Origin: an uncultured Bacilli bacterium
GTDB taxonomy: Bacteria; Bacillota_I; Bacilli_A; RF39; UBA660
Length of the DNA stretch: 64,000 bases
Assembly (NCBI GenBank): GCA_934101575.1
Contig: CAKORJ010000002.1
Coordinates: 1-64,000 of the forward strand
Direction: 5' to 3'
A model generated the notes under the pieces. It was not told where the DNA came from. It worked only from the letters and a program-made list of their open reading frames with translations, and made no database searches. Shown here in pieces: positions 28,510 through 37,579 of this stretch (positions within the stretch are counted from its first letter, which is position 1; each line of letters opens with the position of its first letter). A program made the position numbers and the translations under genes.

Positions 28510-28793
28510 TAAAATATAAAAACCTCTTAGAAGTATTAAACTCCTAAGAGGTGAATATATCACGTTACCACTCTTGTTTATTAATATGTTACCATATTAA
28601 ACTCATTAACCTACTATCATAGGTTTGTGCTATAACAGGCACGCCTGAATTAGCTTACTAAATGTTTCTGCTAATTGTCTCAAGGTCCATGTTCAAAAAC
28701 TAAATTATACCCACTTTCACCTAATTATTGGGTTCTCTGCTAATAATTTATATTTTTTACTCTTCCTATCCCTGACTTTCACTTAAGATTTTA
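28510..28793 (-). promoter_or_regulatory. T-box riboswitch (specifier AUG, Met) upstream of metG
   Basis: Stem I contains the specifier loop GAAC-AUG-GACC, specifier at 28688-28690. The antiterminator forms AAGAG-[UGGUAAC]-GUGA...UCAC-CUCUU (28547-28576 region), so uncharged tRNA-Met could bind the UGGN bulge. The competing terminator is CCTCTTAG/CTAAGAGG (28523-28551) followed by T5. The T-box sequence AGAGTGGTAACGTG departs from the consensus, but its helices still pair perfectly. Uncharged tRNA-Met should turn metG on. Confidence 0.9.
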
Positions 28794-28816
28794 ACATTTT
28801 TATATGAGAAAAGCAA
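28788..28816 (-). promoter_or_regulatory. metG T-box promoter
   Basis: Minus strand: extended -10 TGTTAAAAT (hexamer 28788-28793), 17-nt spacer, weak -35 TTGCTT (28811-28816). Confidence 0.65.
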
Positions 28817-28829
28817 TTATAAATTTTCT

Positions 28830-29528
28830 TTATTTTAGTATTTTTTCTTTTATACCATTTTTAAATATGTAATATGGGGAATTTCCTAGTACTTTTATGT
28901 TATTATTATCTATAAAAATGGTATCTTCTTCTGGTATGGCTATAATTTCTTCATTGTTTTTGGAATAATTTAATAAAAATTTGGTATATCTTTCGGTTAA
29001 TTGTTTGTTTTCTTCTTTACTTAATTTAGTTTTATAATTGGTATAATGAACAAATATTGATTTGTCTTTTAAAATATTAAAACCTGTTGTATCTTTTAAC
29101 ATTACATCATTTTTATCCATTACTTCTATAACATTTATATCTTTACTAAAAATAACTGTTCCTGCTGAACTACCAAAGATAATTCCATCACTATTAATAT
29201 ATTTTTTTAGTTTTTCGAAAGATTTACTGTTTTTTAATCCTTTTAATAATTTAAATGTGTTCCCTCCACCGATAAATATCATTGAATAATTATTGTAATC
29301 TTTTTCTGATAATTCTTTAAATGTTTTTACCATTTCAATATTTGGCACATCTATAATAGAAATTTCACTTTTAATCCATTTATAGCATTCATTGTATGGA
29401 TGTTTTGTTTCGTCCATTGCAAGTGGGACATATAATACTGGTTTGGTATGATTTATTATTTTATTTATTTCTTTATATGTTTCTTGTGTTTTGGTTCCGC
29501 TTCCTCCACCATTTAGGAATATTTTCAT
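28830..29528 (-). CDS. Peptidase S51 family protein (first copy)
   Basis: A 232-aa serine peptidase of the dipeptidase E/cyanophycinase fold. GGG near the N-terminus, the FIGGGNTFKLL loop, and the nucleophile elbow GSSAGT (Ser about residue 120) mark the family. Members cleave Asp- or other dipeptides in the cytosol. It lies between a Ham1 gene and metG. The gene ends 14 bp before the metG T-box promoter. The substrate is unknown. Confidence 0.88.
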   Translation of the reverse strand: MKIFLNGGGSGTKTQETYKEINKIINHTKPVLYVPLAMDETKHPYNECYKWIKSEISIIDVPNIEMVKTFKELSEKDYNNYSMIFIGGGNTFKLLKGLKNSKSFEKLKKYINSDGIIFGSSAGTVIFSKDINVIEVMDKNDVMLKDTTGFNILKDKSIFVHYTNYKTKLSKEENKQLTERYTKFLLNYSKNNEEIIAIPEEDTIFIDNNNIKVLGNSPYYIFKNGIKEKILK

Positions 29529-29553
29529 TTTTGGTTCACTCCTTTTTATTAGT

Positions 29554-30111
29554 TTATTTTGATATTAGAAACTTTGCACACTCATCGTATATAACAAGGG
29601 TCTTTTTAAAATGTTTAAGATTTTCTTTTTCACTATTTAATGATTTTGGATGATTGTCTCCTTTTAATATTAATATTTTGTCAAATGTAGAACCATTGCC
29701 TGTTTCTTTATCTGCTAGGGTTGCTTCTTCTACATTAATGAATTCTTTGGTGAAACCATTTGGTTCTGCATATGTTAGACACTCTTTTAAATATATTTTT
29801 TTATTATTTTTGGTTTTCATCATGTTTAATATATCTTCACTAGTTAACATGTCATTAATGTATTTTAAAAATGGCCCTGGAAAGCCTCCTAATTCTTCGA
29901 TATAGTAGCCAACGTCAGATTTAATAACTTGTTTGTTAAGTTTTTTTGCTGCGTATAATGCTGAGTATTTCGAGACTTCTACTACGTCATTTGATTGTAT
30001 TTCTGGAGTATTAATTTTTTCATGTAATAAATTTATATTATATTTATCAAATATATCTTTGGTTATTTTCCATTTACCTAAGTTGCCTGTAACTAGTGTT
30101 ATTTCTTGCAT
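29554..30111 (-). CDS. Ham1/RdgB-family non-canonical purine NTP pyrophosphatase
   Basis: A 185-aa protein with the Ham1 layout: LVTGNLGKWKIT at the start (phosphate-binding T-x-N-x-x-K), IKSDVGYYIEELGGFPGPFLKYI (the D-x-G and GxPGxxSxR-like region, here with FLKYI), and a C-terminal KNKLSHR-like segment that is degenerate. It removes ITP, XTP or similar damaged nucleotides. It is divergent from the usual RdgB, so its specificity may differ. Neighbours are NUDIX and S51 genes. Confidence 0.82.
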   Translation of the reverse strand: MQEITLVTGNLGKWKITKDIFDKYNINLLHEKINTPEIQSNDVVEVSKYSALYAAKKLNKQVIKSDVGYYIEELGGFPGPFLKYINDMLTSEDILNMMKTKNNKKIYLKECLTYAEPNGFTKEFINVEEATLADKETGNGSTFDKILILKGDNHPKSLNSEKENLKHFKKTLVIYDECAKFLISK

Positions 30112-30132
30112 ATTCTCACCTCTTTATATACT

Positions 30133-30633
30133 TTATTCTTTTTTTGTTTTTAGATATTCTAAACACAACTTATAAAACTTAATATGTGGTGGTAAGAAAA
30201 GGTTATTTTCAATTAGGTTTTCTATTTCTTTTGGTGTTGCCCATTTAATTTCTTCGACTTCTTCTTTTTGTAATGTTAGTTTGTTTATATCAATTTCTGA
30301 CTTTAAATAGTAAATATCAATAAAATCGTCTATTGTTTTTAGTGTTTTAAATAGTTTTAATTCATTAGGATTTACGGTTAGTCCTAGTTCTTCTTTTATC
30401 TCTGTTATTATTCCTTCTAGACTGCTTTCTCCGGCTTTAGGATGTCCACCAGTAGTAGCCCACATATGATTCTTTTTTGGAACTGTTTTTTGAATTAGAA
30501 ACTGTCCTTTGGTATTTTGAATCCAAACTACTACAGTAATGTAATAATAATCTTTTGGTACGATTTCTCCTTTTTCAATTGTTTTTCCAGTTTTATTTTT
30601 GTTTTTATCATATAAATCTCTTTTTTCTGACAT
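30133..30633 (-). CDS. NUDIX hydrolase
   Basis: A 166-aa Nudix protein with the box G-x5-E-x7-TEIKEELG after MWATTGGHPKAGE (about 68-90); the R of the usual REUXEE is replaced by T. The N-terminus DLYDKNKNKTGKTIEKGE is typical of the subfamily that includes IDI-like hydrolases (YfcD type). The substrate is unknown. It starts a three-gene run with the Ham1 and S51 genes on the same strand, spaced about 20-25 bp. Confidence 0.87.
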   Translation of the reverse strand: MSEKRDLYDKNKNKTGKTIEKGEIVPKDYYYITVVVWIQNTKGQFLIQKTVPKKNHMWATTGGHPKAGESSLEGIITEIKEELGLTVNPNELKLFKTLKTIDDFIDIYYLKSEIDINKLTLQKEEVEEIKWATPKEIENLIENNLFLPPHIKFYKLCLEYLKTKKE

Positions 30634-30696
30634 AAAATTCTCCTTTGCTTTATTATAGAATACTAGAAATATAAAATCAATTTTATTATATGTTTT

Positions 30697-30724
30697 ATAG
30701 TAAAAGAGTAGATTTCTCTACTCT
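30697..30724 (-). terminator. Terminator (duplicated copy of the pflA terminator)
   Basis: Minus strand: AGAGTAGA/TCTACTCT stem (30717-30724 with 30705-30712), tetraloop, then TTTTACTAT. It ends the S51 gene above and is a near copy of the hairpin at 31639-31658. Confidence 0.8.
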
Positions 30725-30761
30725 ATGTTTAGTTCTTGTTTTAGTTTTTGTTCTAGTTTTT
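30701..30761 (-). repeat. Duplicated 3' end of pflA (copy 1)
   Basis: A 61-bp stretch with 59 identities to 31635-31695. It still encodes the last residues of PflA, ending ELNIE-stop, plus the terminator hairpin. Its left boundary coincides with the stop codon of the S51 gene. Confidence 0.85.
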
Positions 30762-31542
30762 AAATATCTTTTTTAAGTAAATTTTCAATAGGTAGGAACT
30801 TAGTAGTATTAGTTAATTCTTTTTCTTTATATTCTTCATTATCCCAATAACATTTTTTAACAAATGGTTTAATACCTTCATTTTTATTGCTAAAAATTAT
30901 TCTATATTTGTTATTAACTATTTCTATGGATGATTTATTTGATAGCATTAGTGCTATATTAGTGGTATTTTTGATTTGAGTTTTTGTTGATTCATACCTG
31001 TCGTTTTCATCGCAATGTGGAGTAATAAACAAATCAAACCATCCTAAACAATTTACTGTTTCAAAAATATTGTTTTCAATATCAACATCGGAATTACATG
31101 CTTTAAACCAACAAACTGCTCCGGCTGAGATTCCGGATATTACTTTTCCATTTTTCCATGCATTGTATAGTACTTTATCAAATTTAGTTTGTTTCCATAG
31201 CGTTATCATGGATTCAGTATCTCCACCACCTTCATAGATGATATCAGCCCATTCTATTTTTTCTTTAACAATTTTATGATTATTTAATTCATTACTTTTC
31301 AAGTCTCTACAATTACAACCTAGATTGTCTCCATAAATTTTCTTCATAGTCTGGAAATAACTTTCCTGTATTTCTAAAGAATCTGATTGTGCATGTACAA
31401 TAAAGAGAAAGTTTGGATTTAATTTGTTTGTTAATTTTACTATTTCAGCATCAATTTCTTTAGTTTCATATGGTAAATATTGATTTTCTCCAATTTTTCT
31501 GCCATTTTCTCCGCCACCTATGGCTACAATTTTTCTACTCAT
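30760..31542 (-). CDS. Peptidase S51 family protein (second copy)
   Basis: A 260-aa S51-family enzyme. Motifs: AIGGGENG at the start, the EGGGDTESMI loop, and the nucleophile GISAGAVCWF (Ser about 127), then FITPHCDE, where the His would be catalytic. It is longer than and only distantly related to the S51 protein at 28830. The start ATG at 31542 follows AAGGAGTGAAGC. It is inserted between pflA and a second copy of the pflA tail, which suggests arrival by recombination. Confidence 0.87.
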   Translation of the reverse strand: MSRKIVAIGGGENGRKIGENQYLPYETKEIDAEIVKLTNKLNPNFLFIVHAQSDSLEIQESYFQTMKKIYGDNLGCNCRDLKSNELNNHKIVKEKIEWADIIYEGGGDTESMITLWKQTKFDKVLYNAWKNGKVISGISAGAVCWFKACNSDVDIENNIFETVNCLGWFDLFITPHCDENDRYESTKTQIKNTTNIALMLSNKSSIEIVNNKYRIIFSNKNEGIKPFVKKCYWDNEEYKEKELTNTTKFLPIENLLKKDI

Positions 31543-31634
31543 TGCTTCACTCCTTATATTAAAGTATAACAAAGTATGGTAATGCTAACAACATAATTAA
31601 CTATAAATTTATACAATATGTATGTTTTTCATTA

Positions 31635-31695
31635 TAAAAGAGCAGATTTCTCTACTCTATGTTTAGTTCTTGTTTTAGTTCTTGTTCTAGTTTTT
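31635..31695 (-). repeat. 3' end of pflA (copy 2, genuine)
   Basis: The genuine pflA tail and terminator, two mismatches from copy 1 at 30701-30761. The hairpin stem is 31651-31658 with 31639-31646 (one G-U pair), and the pflA TAG stop lies in it. Confidence 0.85.
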
Positions 31696-32365
31696 TACAT
31701 ATTTCTATGTCCATTTCTTTGGTGTTTAGTAATGGATTTGGTATGTTTAGTTCTTTGTATTTACTAAATCCTAGGTGGTGGAATGGTAATAGTTCTATTT
31801 TTTTGATGTTTTTTATTTTTGTTAGATAGTTTTTTAGGCTTTCTATGTATTCTTTGCTATCTGTTATGTTTGGTACTATTACTTGTCTTATCCATACTGG
31901 TATATTTGTTTTGTTTAGTTCTTTGATGAAGTTTTCTTGTTTTTCTATGTTTCCTTGTGTTAATTTTTTGTAACCTTCTTTTGTTGTATGTTTTATGTCT
32001 AATATTACTAGATCTATGTATTTTAATAGTTCTTGTATATTTTTATTTGTTTGTCCAGATGTGTCTAATGCTATGTGGATGTTTTCTTTTTTTAGGAGTT
32101 TTGCTACTTTTGTTAGGTATTCTAGTTGTGTTAGGGGTTCTCCTCCTGAGAAGGTTACTCCTCCATTACTGTTGTTATAATATGGTTTGTTTCTTTTTAG
32201 TTTTTCTACTAGTTCTTTTTCTGTGTAATTGTTTTCTTTTATTTGCCATGTTTCTGGATTATGACAGTATTTACATCTTAATGGGCATCCGTTTAGGAAT
32301 ACTACTGTTCTTATACCTGGACCGTCTAGGAGTCCTAGAGTTTCTATTTTACTTATGCTTCCCAT
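31652..32365 (-). CDS. pflA: Pyruvate formate-lyase activating enzyme
   Basis: A 237-aa radical SAM enzyme that installs the glycyl radical on PflB. The cluster motif CPLRCKYC has cysteines at 27, 31 and 34; GGVTFSGGEPLTQ follows at about 70. Its ATG overlaps the pflB stop by one base (TAATG), so the two are coupled. Length and motifs are normal. The last 13 codons plus terminator are duplicated 0.9 kb downstream. Confidence 0.97.
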   Translation of the reverse strand: MGSISKIETLGLLDGPGIRTVVFLNGCPLRCKYCHNPETWQIKENNYTEKELVEKLKRNKPYYNNSNGGVTFSGGEPLTQLEYLTKVAKLLKKENIHIALDTSGQTNKNIQELLKYIDLVILDIKHTTKEGYKKLTQGNIEKQENFIKELNKTNIPVWIRQVIVPNITDSKEYIESLKNYLTKIKNIKKIELLPFHHLGFSKYKELNIPNPLLNTKEMDIEICKKLEQELKQELNIE

Positions 32366-34593
32366 TACATTTTTTCGTGGAATGTTCTTTTTATTACTTC
32401 TTGTTGTTGTTCTTTTGTTAATCTATTAAATCTTACAGCGTATCCTGATACTCTTATTGTTAGAAGTGGATATTTTTCTGGGTTGTTCATGGCTTCTATT
32501 AGGGTTTCTCTTGTTAGTACATTTACGTTTAGGTGGTGGGCATTTTGAATGAAGTAACCGTCTAGGATTCCTACTAGATTGTTTATTTGTTCTTCTTTTG
32601 TTTTTCCTAGGGTTGTTGGTACTATGGAGAATGTGTTTGATATTCCATCTCTACAGCAGTTTTGGTAGTCTAGTTTTGCTACGGAGTTTAGGGATGCTAA
32701 TGCTCCATTTTTGTCTCTTCCATGCATTGGGTTCGCTCCGGCGGCGAATGGTTCTCCTTTTTTTCTTCCGTCTGGAGTTGATCCTGTTTTCTTTCCATAC
32801 ACTACGTTTGATGTTATGGTAAGTACTGAAAGAGTCGGTGTTGCATTTCTATAGCATTTGTGTTTTGTTAGTTCTTTGTAGAACTTTTCTAAGACTTCTT
32901 TTGCTAAGTTGTCTACTCTGTCGTCATCATTTCCGTATTTTGGAAATTCTCCTTCTATTTCGAAGTCTATTGCTATTCCTTCTTTGTTTCTGATTGGTTT
33001 TACTTTTGCATATTTGATTGCTGATAGACTGTCTGTTACTACGGAAAGTCCTGCTACTCCGTAGGCCATTAATCTATTTACTTTTGTATCATGAAGGGCC
33101 ATTTGTCCTTTTTCGTAGGCATATTTATCGTGCATGTAATGGATAATATTCATTGCATCTGAATAGGTTTTTGCTACTTTTTCTAGGACTTTGAAATATG
33201 CTTTTTTTACTTCTTTGTATGTTAGGATTTCTTCTTCATTCTTATTTATATTTTCTAATACTTTATCTCCTTTTACTTCGTCTATTCCTCCGTTTAATGA
33301 ATAAAGAAGTGCTTTTGCTAGGTTACATCTTGCTCCGAAGAATTGCATGTCTTTTCCTTCTCTCATTGCTGATACACAACATGCTATGGCGTAATCATCT
33401 CCGTATATTGGTCTCATTACGTCGTCATTTTCATACTGGATTGAATCTGTTTCTATGCTTAGTTTTGCACAATATTTTTTGAAGTTTTCTGGCAAGTTAT
33501 TACTCCATAGTACTGTCATATTTGGTTCTGGTGCGGGATCTAGGTTTGTTAGGGTATGTAGTATTCTATAACTTGTTTTTGTTACCATGCTTTTGTTTTT
33601 TTCTGTTGTTCCTCCGACTGAACATGTTACCCAGGTTGGGTCTCCTGAGAATAGTTCATCATAGTCTGGGGTTCTTAGGTGTCTTACTAGTCTTAGTTTT
33701 ATGATGAAGTTATCTATTAATTCTTGGATTTGTTTTTCTGTTATTTTTTTATTTTGTAGGTCTCTTTCAAAGTATATATCTAAGAATGCATCTACTCTTC
33801 CTAGACTCATGGCTGCACCATTGTTTTCTTTTACTGCGGCTAGGTATCCTAGATAGGTCCATTGTACTGCTTCTTTACTATTTTTTGCTGGTTTTGACAA
33901 GTCGAATCCATATGATTTACCCATTTCTTTTATTTCATTTAGGGCATTTATTTGCATGGATACTTCTTCTCTTAATCTGATTAGTTCATCATTCATTTCT
34001 CCGGTTAGTTCTTTTAAATCATTTTGTTTTTGCTTGATTAAGAAATCTATTCCGTATAGAGCTACTCTTCTATAGTCTCCGATTATTCTTCCTCGGCCAT
34101 AAGCATCTGGAAGTCCTGTTAAAAGTCCAACGTGTCTTGCTTTTTTGATATCATCTGTATAAGCATCAAATACTCCTTGGTTATGGGTTTTTCTATATTT
34201 ATTAAAGTAATAGTCTATTTCTTTGTTTAGTTTATAACCATAAGCATTTAGTTCTTGGTATACCATTCTCATACCACCATAGGGATTTACTATTCTTTTT
34301 AGGGGTTTGTCTGTTTGTAAGCCTACTACTACGTTATCGTCTTTTGATATATATCCTGGATAAAATTCATTTATTCCAGATGTTTTATTTGTTTCTATAT
34401 CTAGTACGTGTTTTTTCAATTCTTTTTTTAAGAGTTTTTCACATTCTTTCCAAATTTTTGTTGTTTTTTCTGTTTTTCCTTCTAAAAATGCTTCATCTCC
34501 TTTGTATGATTTGTAGTTTTTTTTGATAAAATCACTTACGTTTATTTCTTTTGTCCATTTTCCTTCTTTAAAATTTTGCCATTCTTGTTTCAT
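32365..34593 (-). CDS. pflB: Formate C-acetyltransferase (pyruvate formate-lyase)
   Basis: A 742-aa glycyl radical enzyme that converts pyruvate and CoA to acetyl-CoA and formate under anoxic conditions. The active-site Cys pair is in [11 protein letters not shown], and the radical Gly is in [10 protein letters not shown] near the C-terminus. It implies fermentative, anaerobic metabolism. It is first in the pflB-pflA operon; the ribosome site is AGGAGG. No FNR or Rex site is clear by eye in the 90 bp upstream. Confidence 0.98.
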   Translation of the reverse strand: MKQEWQNFKEGKWTKEINVSDFIKKNYKSYKGDEAFLEGKTEKTTKIWKECEKLLKKELKKHVLDIETNKTSGINEFYPGYISKDDNVVVGLQTDKPLKRIVNPYGGMRMVYQELNAYGYKLNKEIDYYFNKYRKTHNQGVFDAYTDDIKKARHVGLLTGLPDAYGRGRIIGDYRRVALYGIDFLIKQKQNDLKELTGEMNDELIRLREEVSMQINALNEIKEMGKSYGFDLSKPAKNSKEAVQWTYLGYLAAVKENNGAAMSLGRVDAFLDIYFERDLQNKKITEKQIQELIDNFIIKLRLVRHLRTPDYDELFSGDPTWVTCSVGGTTEKNKSMVTKTSYRILHTLTNLDPAPEPNMTVLWSNNLPENFKKYCAKLSIETDSIQYENDDVMRPIYGDDYAIACCVSAMREGKDMQFFGARCNLAKALLYSLNGGIDEVKGDKVLENINKNEEEILTYKEVKKAYFKVLEKVAKTYSDAMNIIHYMHDKYAYEKGQMALHDTKVNRLMAYGVAGLSVVTDSLSAIKYAKVKPIRNKEGIAIDFEIEGEFPKYGNDDDRVDNLAKEVLEKFYKELTKHKCYRNATPTLSVLTITSNVVYGKKTGSTPDGRKKGEPFAAGANPMHGRDKNGALASLNSVAKLDYQNCCRDGISNTFSIVPTTLGKTKEEQINNLVGILDGYFIQNAHHLNVNVLTRETLIEAMNNPEKYPLLTIRVSGYAVRFNRLTKEQQQEVIKRTFHEKM

Positions 34594-34682
34594 ATTTTAC
34601 CTCCTATTATAGTTTAACATTTATGTGTTTTTTTTGGTATAATTTTTATTAAGTTTTCTTTGAAATTTACAAAAAAACAACC

Positions 34683-36191
34683 TTATTGGTTATTTTCTTT
34701 TATTATTATATTTCCTGTCATTTCTTGTGGGATTGGTAGCCCTATTGCGTTTAGTATTGATGGTGCTATATCTGATAGTTCTCCGTCATATACTTTATAT
34801 TTTTTATCACATACTATGAATGGTACAGGATTTGTTGTGTGATATGTGTGGGGTTTTCCGTTTTTGTCTATCATTTCTTCACAGTTTCCATGGTCTGCGG
34901 TTATTAATAGTAATATATCTTTTTGAAATGATAGTTCATATAAATTTCTTAAGCATCTATCTATTTCTTCGACTGCTTTTATTGCTGCGTTATAGTTTCC
35001 TGTGTGTCCGACCATATCTCCGTTTGCATAGTTTACTATTACAAAATCGTAGTCATCTATTAGATATTTTATTTTTTCTGTTATTTCTTCGGCACTCATT
35101 TCTGGCTTTATATCATATGTTGGTACGTTTTGTCTTGGAACTAGAATTTTACTTGTATATTTTAAGTTTATATCTTTGTCTCCATCTATAAAATGTGTTA
35201 CGTGAGGATATTTACTTGTTTCTGCGATTCTTAGAACTCTATAACCTTCTTTTGATAAGACTTCTCCTAGAGTGTTTTTTACTATTTCATGAGTGAATGC
35301 GGATGGAACATTTAATGTGTTTGATACTGGCATCATTGTGACTAATCTTATATCTTTTAATTCTTTTGTTTTGAAGTGATTAAAGTCTTTATCTATTAAT
35401 GCTTCTAACAGTTGTGGTAATCTATCTGGTCTAAAGTTTGCTACTATGATACTGTCCCCATCTTCTATTTGGCCATCTTCATTTATTATTGTCGGTGGTA
35501 TGAATTCATCATATATTCCTTTTCTATAGTTTTCTTCTAAGACTGTTTCGTAATTTGTTATTATAGGTGCTTCTTTATTTACAATTGCATCATAGAATTT
35601 TTTTGTTTTATCCCACATCTTTTCTCTATCCATGGAGTAATACCTTCCTGATATTGTTGCTATTTTTCCTATTTGGTTTTCTATTAGATAATCTTCTAAT
35701 GCTTTTAGATATTTTCCTGCGGTGTTATATGTTACATCTCTTCCATCTAAAAATGGATGTATATATAATTCTTTGATATTTTCTTTTTTTGCCATGTCTA
35801 TTAGTGCAAATATATGATTTATATGAGAATGGACTCCACCATCTGATAAAAGTCCTAGTATGTGAAGCTTTGCTTTTTTTTCTTTAGCATATCTTATTGT
35901 TTTTAATATTTCTTCATTTTTATAAAATGATCCGTCTTCTAAAGCTTTATTTATTTTTTGTAATGGTTGGTTTATTATTCTTCCTGATCCTATTGTTATG
36001 TGTCCTACTTCACTGTTTCCCATTTGTCCTTGGGGTAGTCCTACTGCTTCACCACTTGCTTTAAGTTTTGAATGAGGAAACTCTTTTATTAGTTTATTTA
36101 GGGCTCTTGTATTTGCATTTTCTATAGCATTTTTTTGACTATTTTCACTTATACCAAATCCATCTAGTATTGTAAGTATTACCTTTTTCAT
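34683..36191 (-). CDS. gpmI: Phosphoglycerate mutase, cofactor-independent
   Basis: A 502-aa metalloenzyme of the alkaline phosphatase superfamily interconverting 3- and 2-phosphoglycerate in glycolysis. The nucleophile Ser is in QMGNSEVGH (about residue 62), with metal ligands in ILDGFG, DGRDV, HGNCEEM (TADHGNCE) and HTTNPVPFI. Length is standard. It lies just downstream of the DUF4143 ATPase and is not next to the pgk-tpiA pair at 39.7-41.5 kb. Confidence 0.98.
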   Translation of the reverse strand: MKKVILTILDGFGISENSQKNAIENANTRALNKLIKEFPHSKLKASGEAVGLPQGQMGNSEVGHITIGSGRIINQPLQKINKALEDGSFYKNEEILKTIRYAKEKKAKLHILGLLSDGGVHSHINHIFALIDMAKKENIKELYIHPFLDGRDVTYNTAGKYLKALEDYLIENQIGKIATISGRYYSMDREKMWDKTKKFYDAIVNKEAPIITNYETVLEENYRKGIYDEFIPPTIINEDGQIEDGDSIIVANFRPDRLPQLLEALIDKDFNHFKTKELKDIRLVTMMPVSNTLNVPSAFTHEIVKNTLGEVLSKEGYRVLRIAETSKYPHVTHFIDGDKDINLKYTSKILVPRQNVPTYDIKPEMSAEEITEKIKYLIDDYDFVIVNYANGDMVGHTGNYNAAIKAVEEIDRCLRNLYELSFQKDILLLITADHGNCEEMIDKNGKPHTYHTTNPVPFIVCDKKYKVYDGELSDIAPSILNAIGLPIPQEMTGNIIIKENNQ

Positions 36192-36200
36192 GTCTCACCT

Positions 36201-37472
36201 CTATAAGTTTTCTACTATACAGAATGCTGCGTAGTATGGTATATACTTTATGTTATTTTTTGTTTTAAAATCTTCACTACTCAATCTTATTCCAAGTGGT
36301 AGATTATACTTTCTCATTGAAAGAGTCAGACTTTTTGATTTTGCACTTTCTTCACCATGGATTATTTCTATTGGAAGTATTTTTCCTGTTCTTGTTTGGA
36401 TTACTATGTCTATAAATGCTTTACCTCCGGAATGGTAATGGTATATATTGAAACCATTTCTTGATAGGGTTTCTATTATATTATTTTCATATAATAATTC
36501 TAATAACTTTTCATTTGTTATTAGTCTATTACCACTTACATTTAGTTTTTTGTATAGAATTCCTGAATCATTGTAATATAGTTTAAAACTTTCTTCATCT
36601 TTTGCTTTACTTAATGGTTGTGTTAGTTCTTTTACTCTTGTACTTTTTATTATCATGTTGTTTTCTATCATAAATTTTATTGATTTTTCATATTCTTTAC
36701 TTCTTGCTCCAGGTTTTATATTTCCATATTGGAATTTTTTATTATCTTTTAATAGTTGTATTGATATATTATTATATACTTCTTGACCTCTTTTTATATC
36801 TATTAGGTTGTCTAGTTTTAATAATTTATATTTTATTAGTTTTATATTTTTATCATTAATATTTCCTAATAGATTATAATCTTCACTGTTTTTATAATTA
36901 GTTATGGCGTTAGGGTATCCTCCGGTTAATACATAATCATTATACAGTTCTGTTGCTAAAGCATGAAATGGCATCGATTTATTGTTTTTGAAGGAATCTT
37001 TTATAAAATCTATTAATTGTTCTTTTCCCATGTATTTTAGGAATTCTTGGAATGTTACTAGATTCATTTTTTTATAATTTACCCCTTCTGTTTTGTGCTT
37101 TTTTACGAAGGTTTCATCATTTGTTATCATTATTATGTGATATTCTTCGCCTGTAAATAGTTTTTTTATTGCTGTGATTATTTTTTCTGTTATATTATCT
37201 AATATTATAAGAGTGTCTTCTTTTAGTATTGTTTCTAATGATATTGCTGATAATGCTCTTATTAACTTTTCTTTTGTTTGATTTTTATCTATTACATACG
37301 CTAATTCTAGGTTTTCTTTGCAATCAAAATATACTGTGTTTTTATATTCGTTTTTTCCAAACTCTAATGTTGTATAAGTTTTACCACATCCACTGATTCC
37401 TGATAATAATAATGGTCTTTTGTATGAGTCTATTTTCCATTTTGTTAAGTCATTCATAATTTTTCGTTCCAT
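36201..37472 (-). CDS. AAA+ ATPase with DUF4143 domain
   Basis: A 423-aa protein of the AAA_14/DUF4143 type. Walker A is GISGCGKT (about 24-31); Walker B is DTLIILDNI. Residues about 280-400 hold the DUF4143 nuclease-like C-terminal domain (ENNIIETLSRNGFNIYHYHSGGKAFIDIVIQTRTGKILPIEI), with the D/E-x-K-like arrangement of restriction-fold nucleases. Such proteins are common orphan genes in gut Firmicutes and Bacteroidetes; function is unknown. Start MERK follows AAGGAGG. Only 10 bp separate it from gpmI. Confidence 0.87.
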   Translation of the reverse strand: MERKIMNDLTKWKIDSYKRPLLLSGISGCGKTYTTLEFGKNEYKNTVYFDCKENLELAYVIDKNQTKEKLIRALSAISLETILKEDTLIILDNITEKIITAIKKLFTGEEYHIIMITNDETFVKKHKTEGVNYKKMNLVTFQEFLKYMGKEQLIDFIKDSFKNNKSMPFHALATELYNDYVLTGGYPNAITNYKNSEDYNLLGNINDKNIKLIKYKLLKLDNLIDIKRGQEVYNNISIQLLKDNKKFQYGNIKPGARSKEYEKSIKFMIENNMIIKSTRVKELTQPLSKAKDEESFKLYYNDSGILYKKLNVSGNRLITNEKLLELLYENNIIETLSRNGFNIYHYHSGGKAFIDIVIQTRTGKILPIEIIHGEESAKSKSLTLSMRKYNLPLGIRLSSEDFKTKNNIKYIPYYAAFCIVENL

Positions 37473-37555
37473 AAAGTGAAGCCTCCTTACTATTTTTATA
37501 ATTTTAGTATAGTATATTTGTTTTAAATAGTCAAGGTGATGGCAAGTGTTTTTAT

Positions 37556-37579
37556 AAAAAAAAGATAGGGTTTTCTATC
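37556..37579 (-). terminator. Terminator of the phase-variable gene
   Basis: Minus strand: short stem GATAG/CTATC (37575-37579 with 37564-37568) followed by T8. Confidence 0.65.

Noticed and set aside
34594..34682. Rex or FNR operator before pflB
   Set aside because: Segments such as TTGTAAATTTC resemble half-sites, but no convincing palindrome is present.
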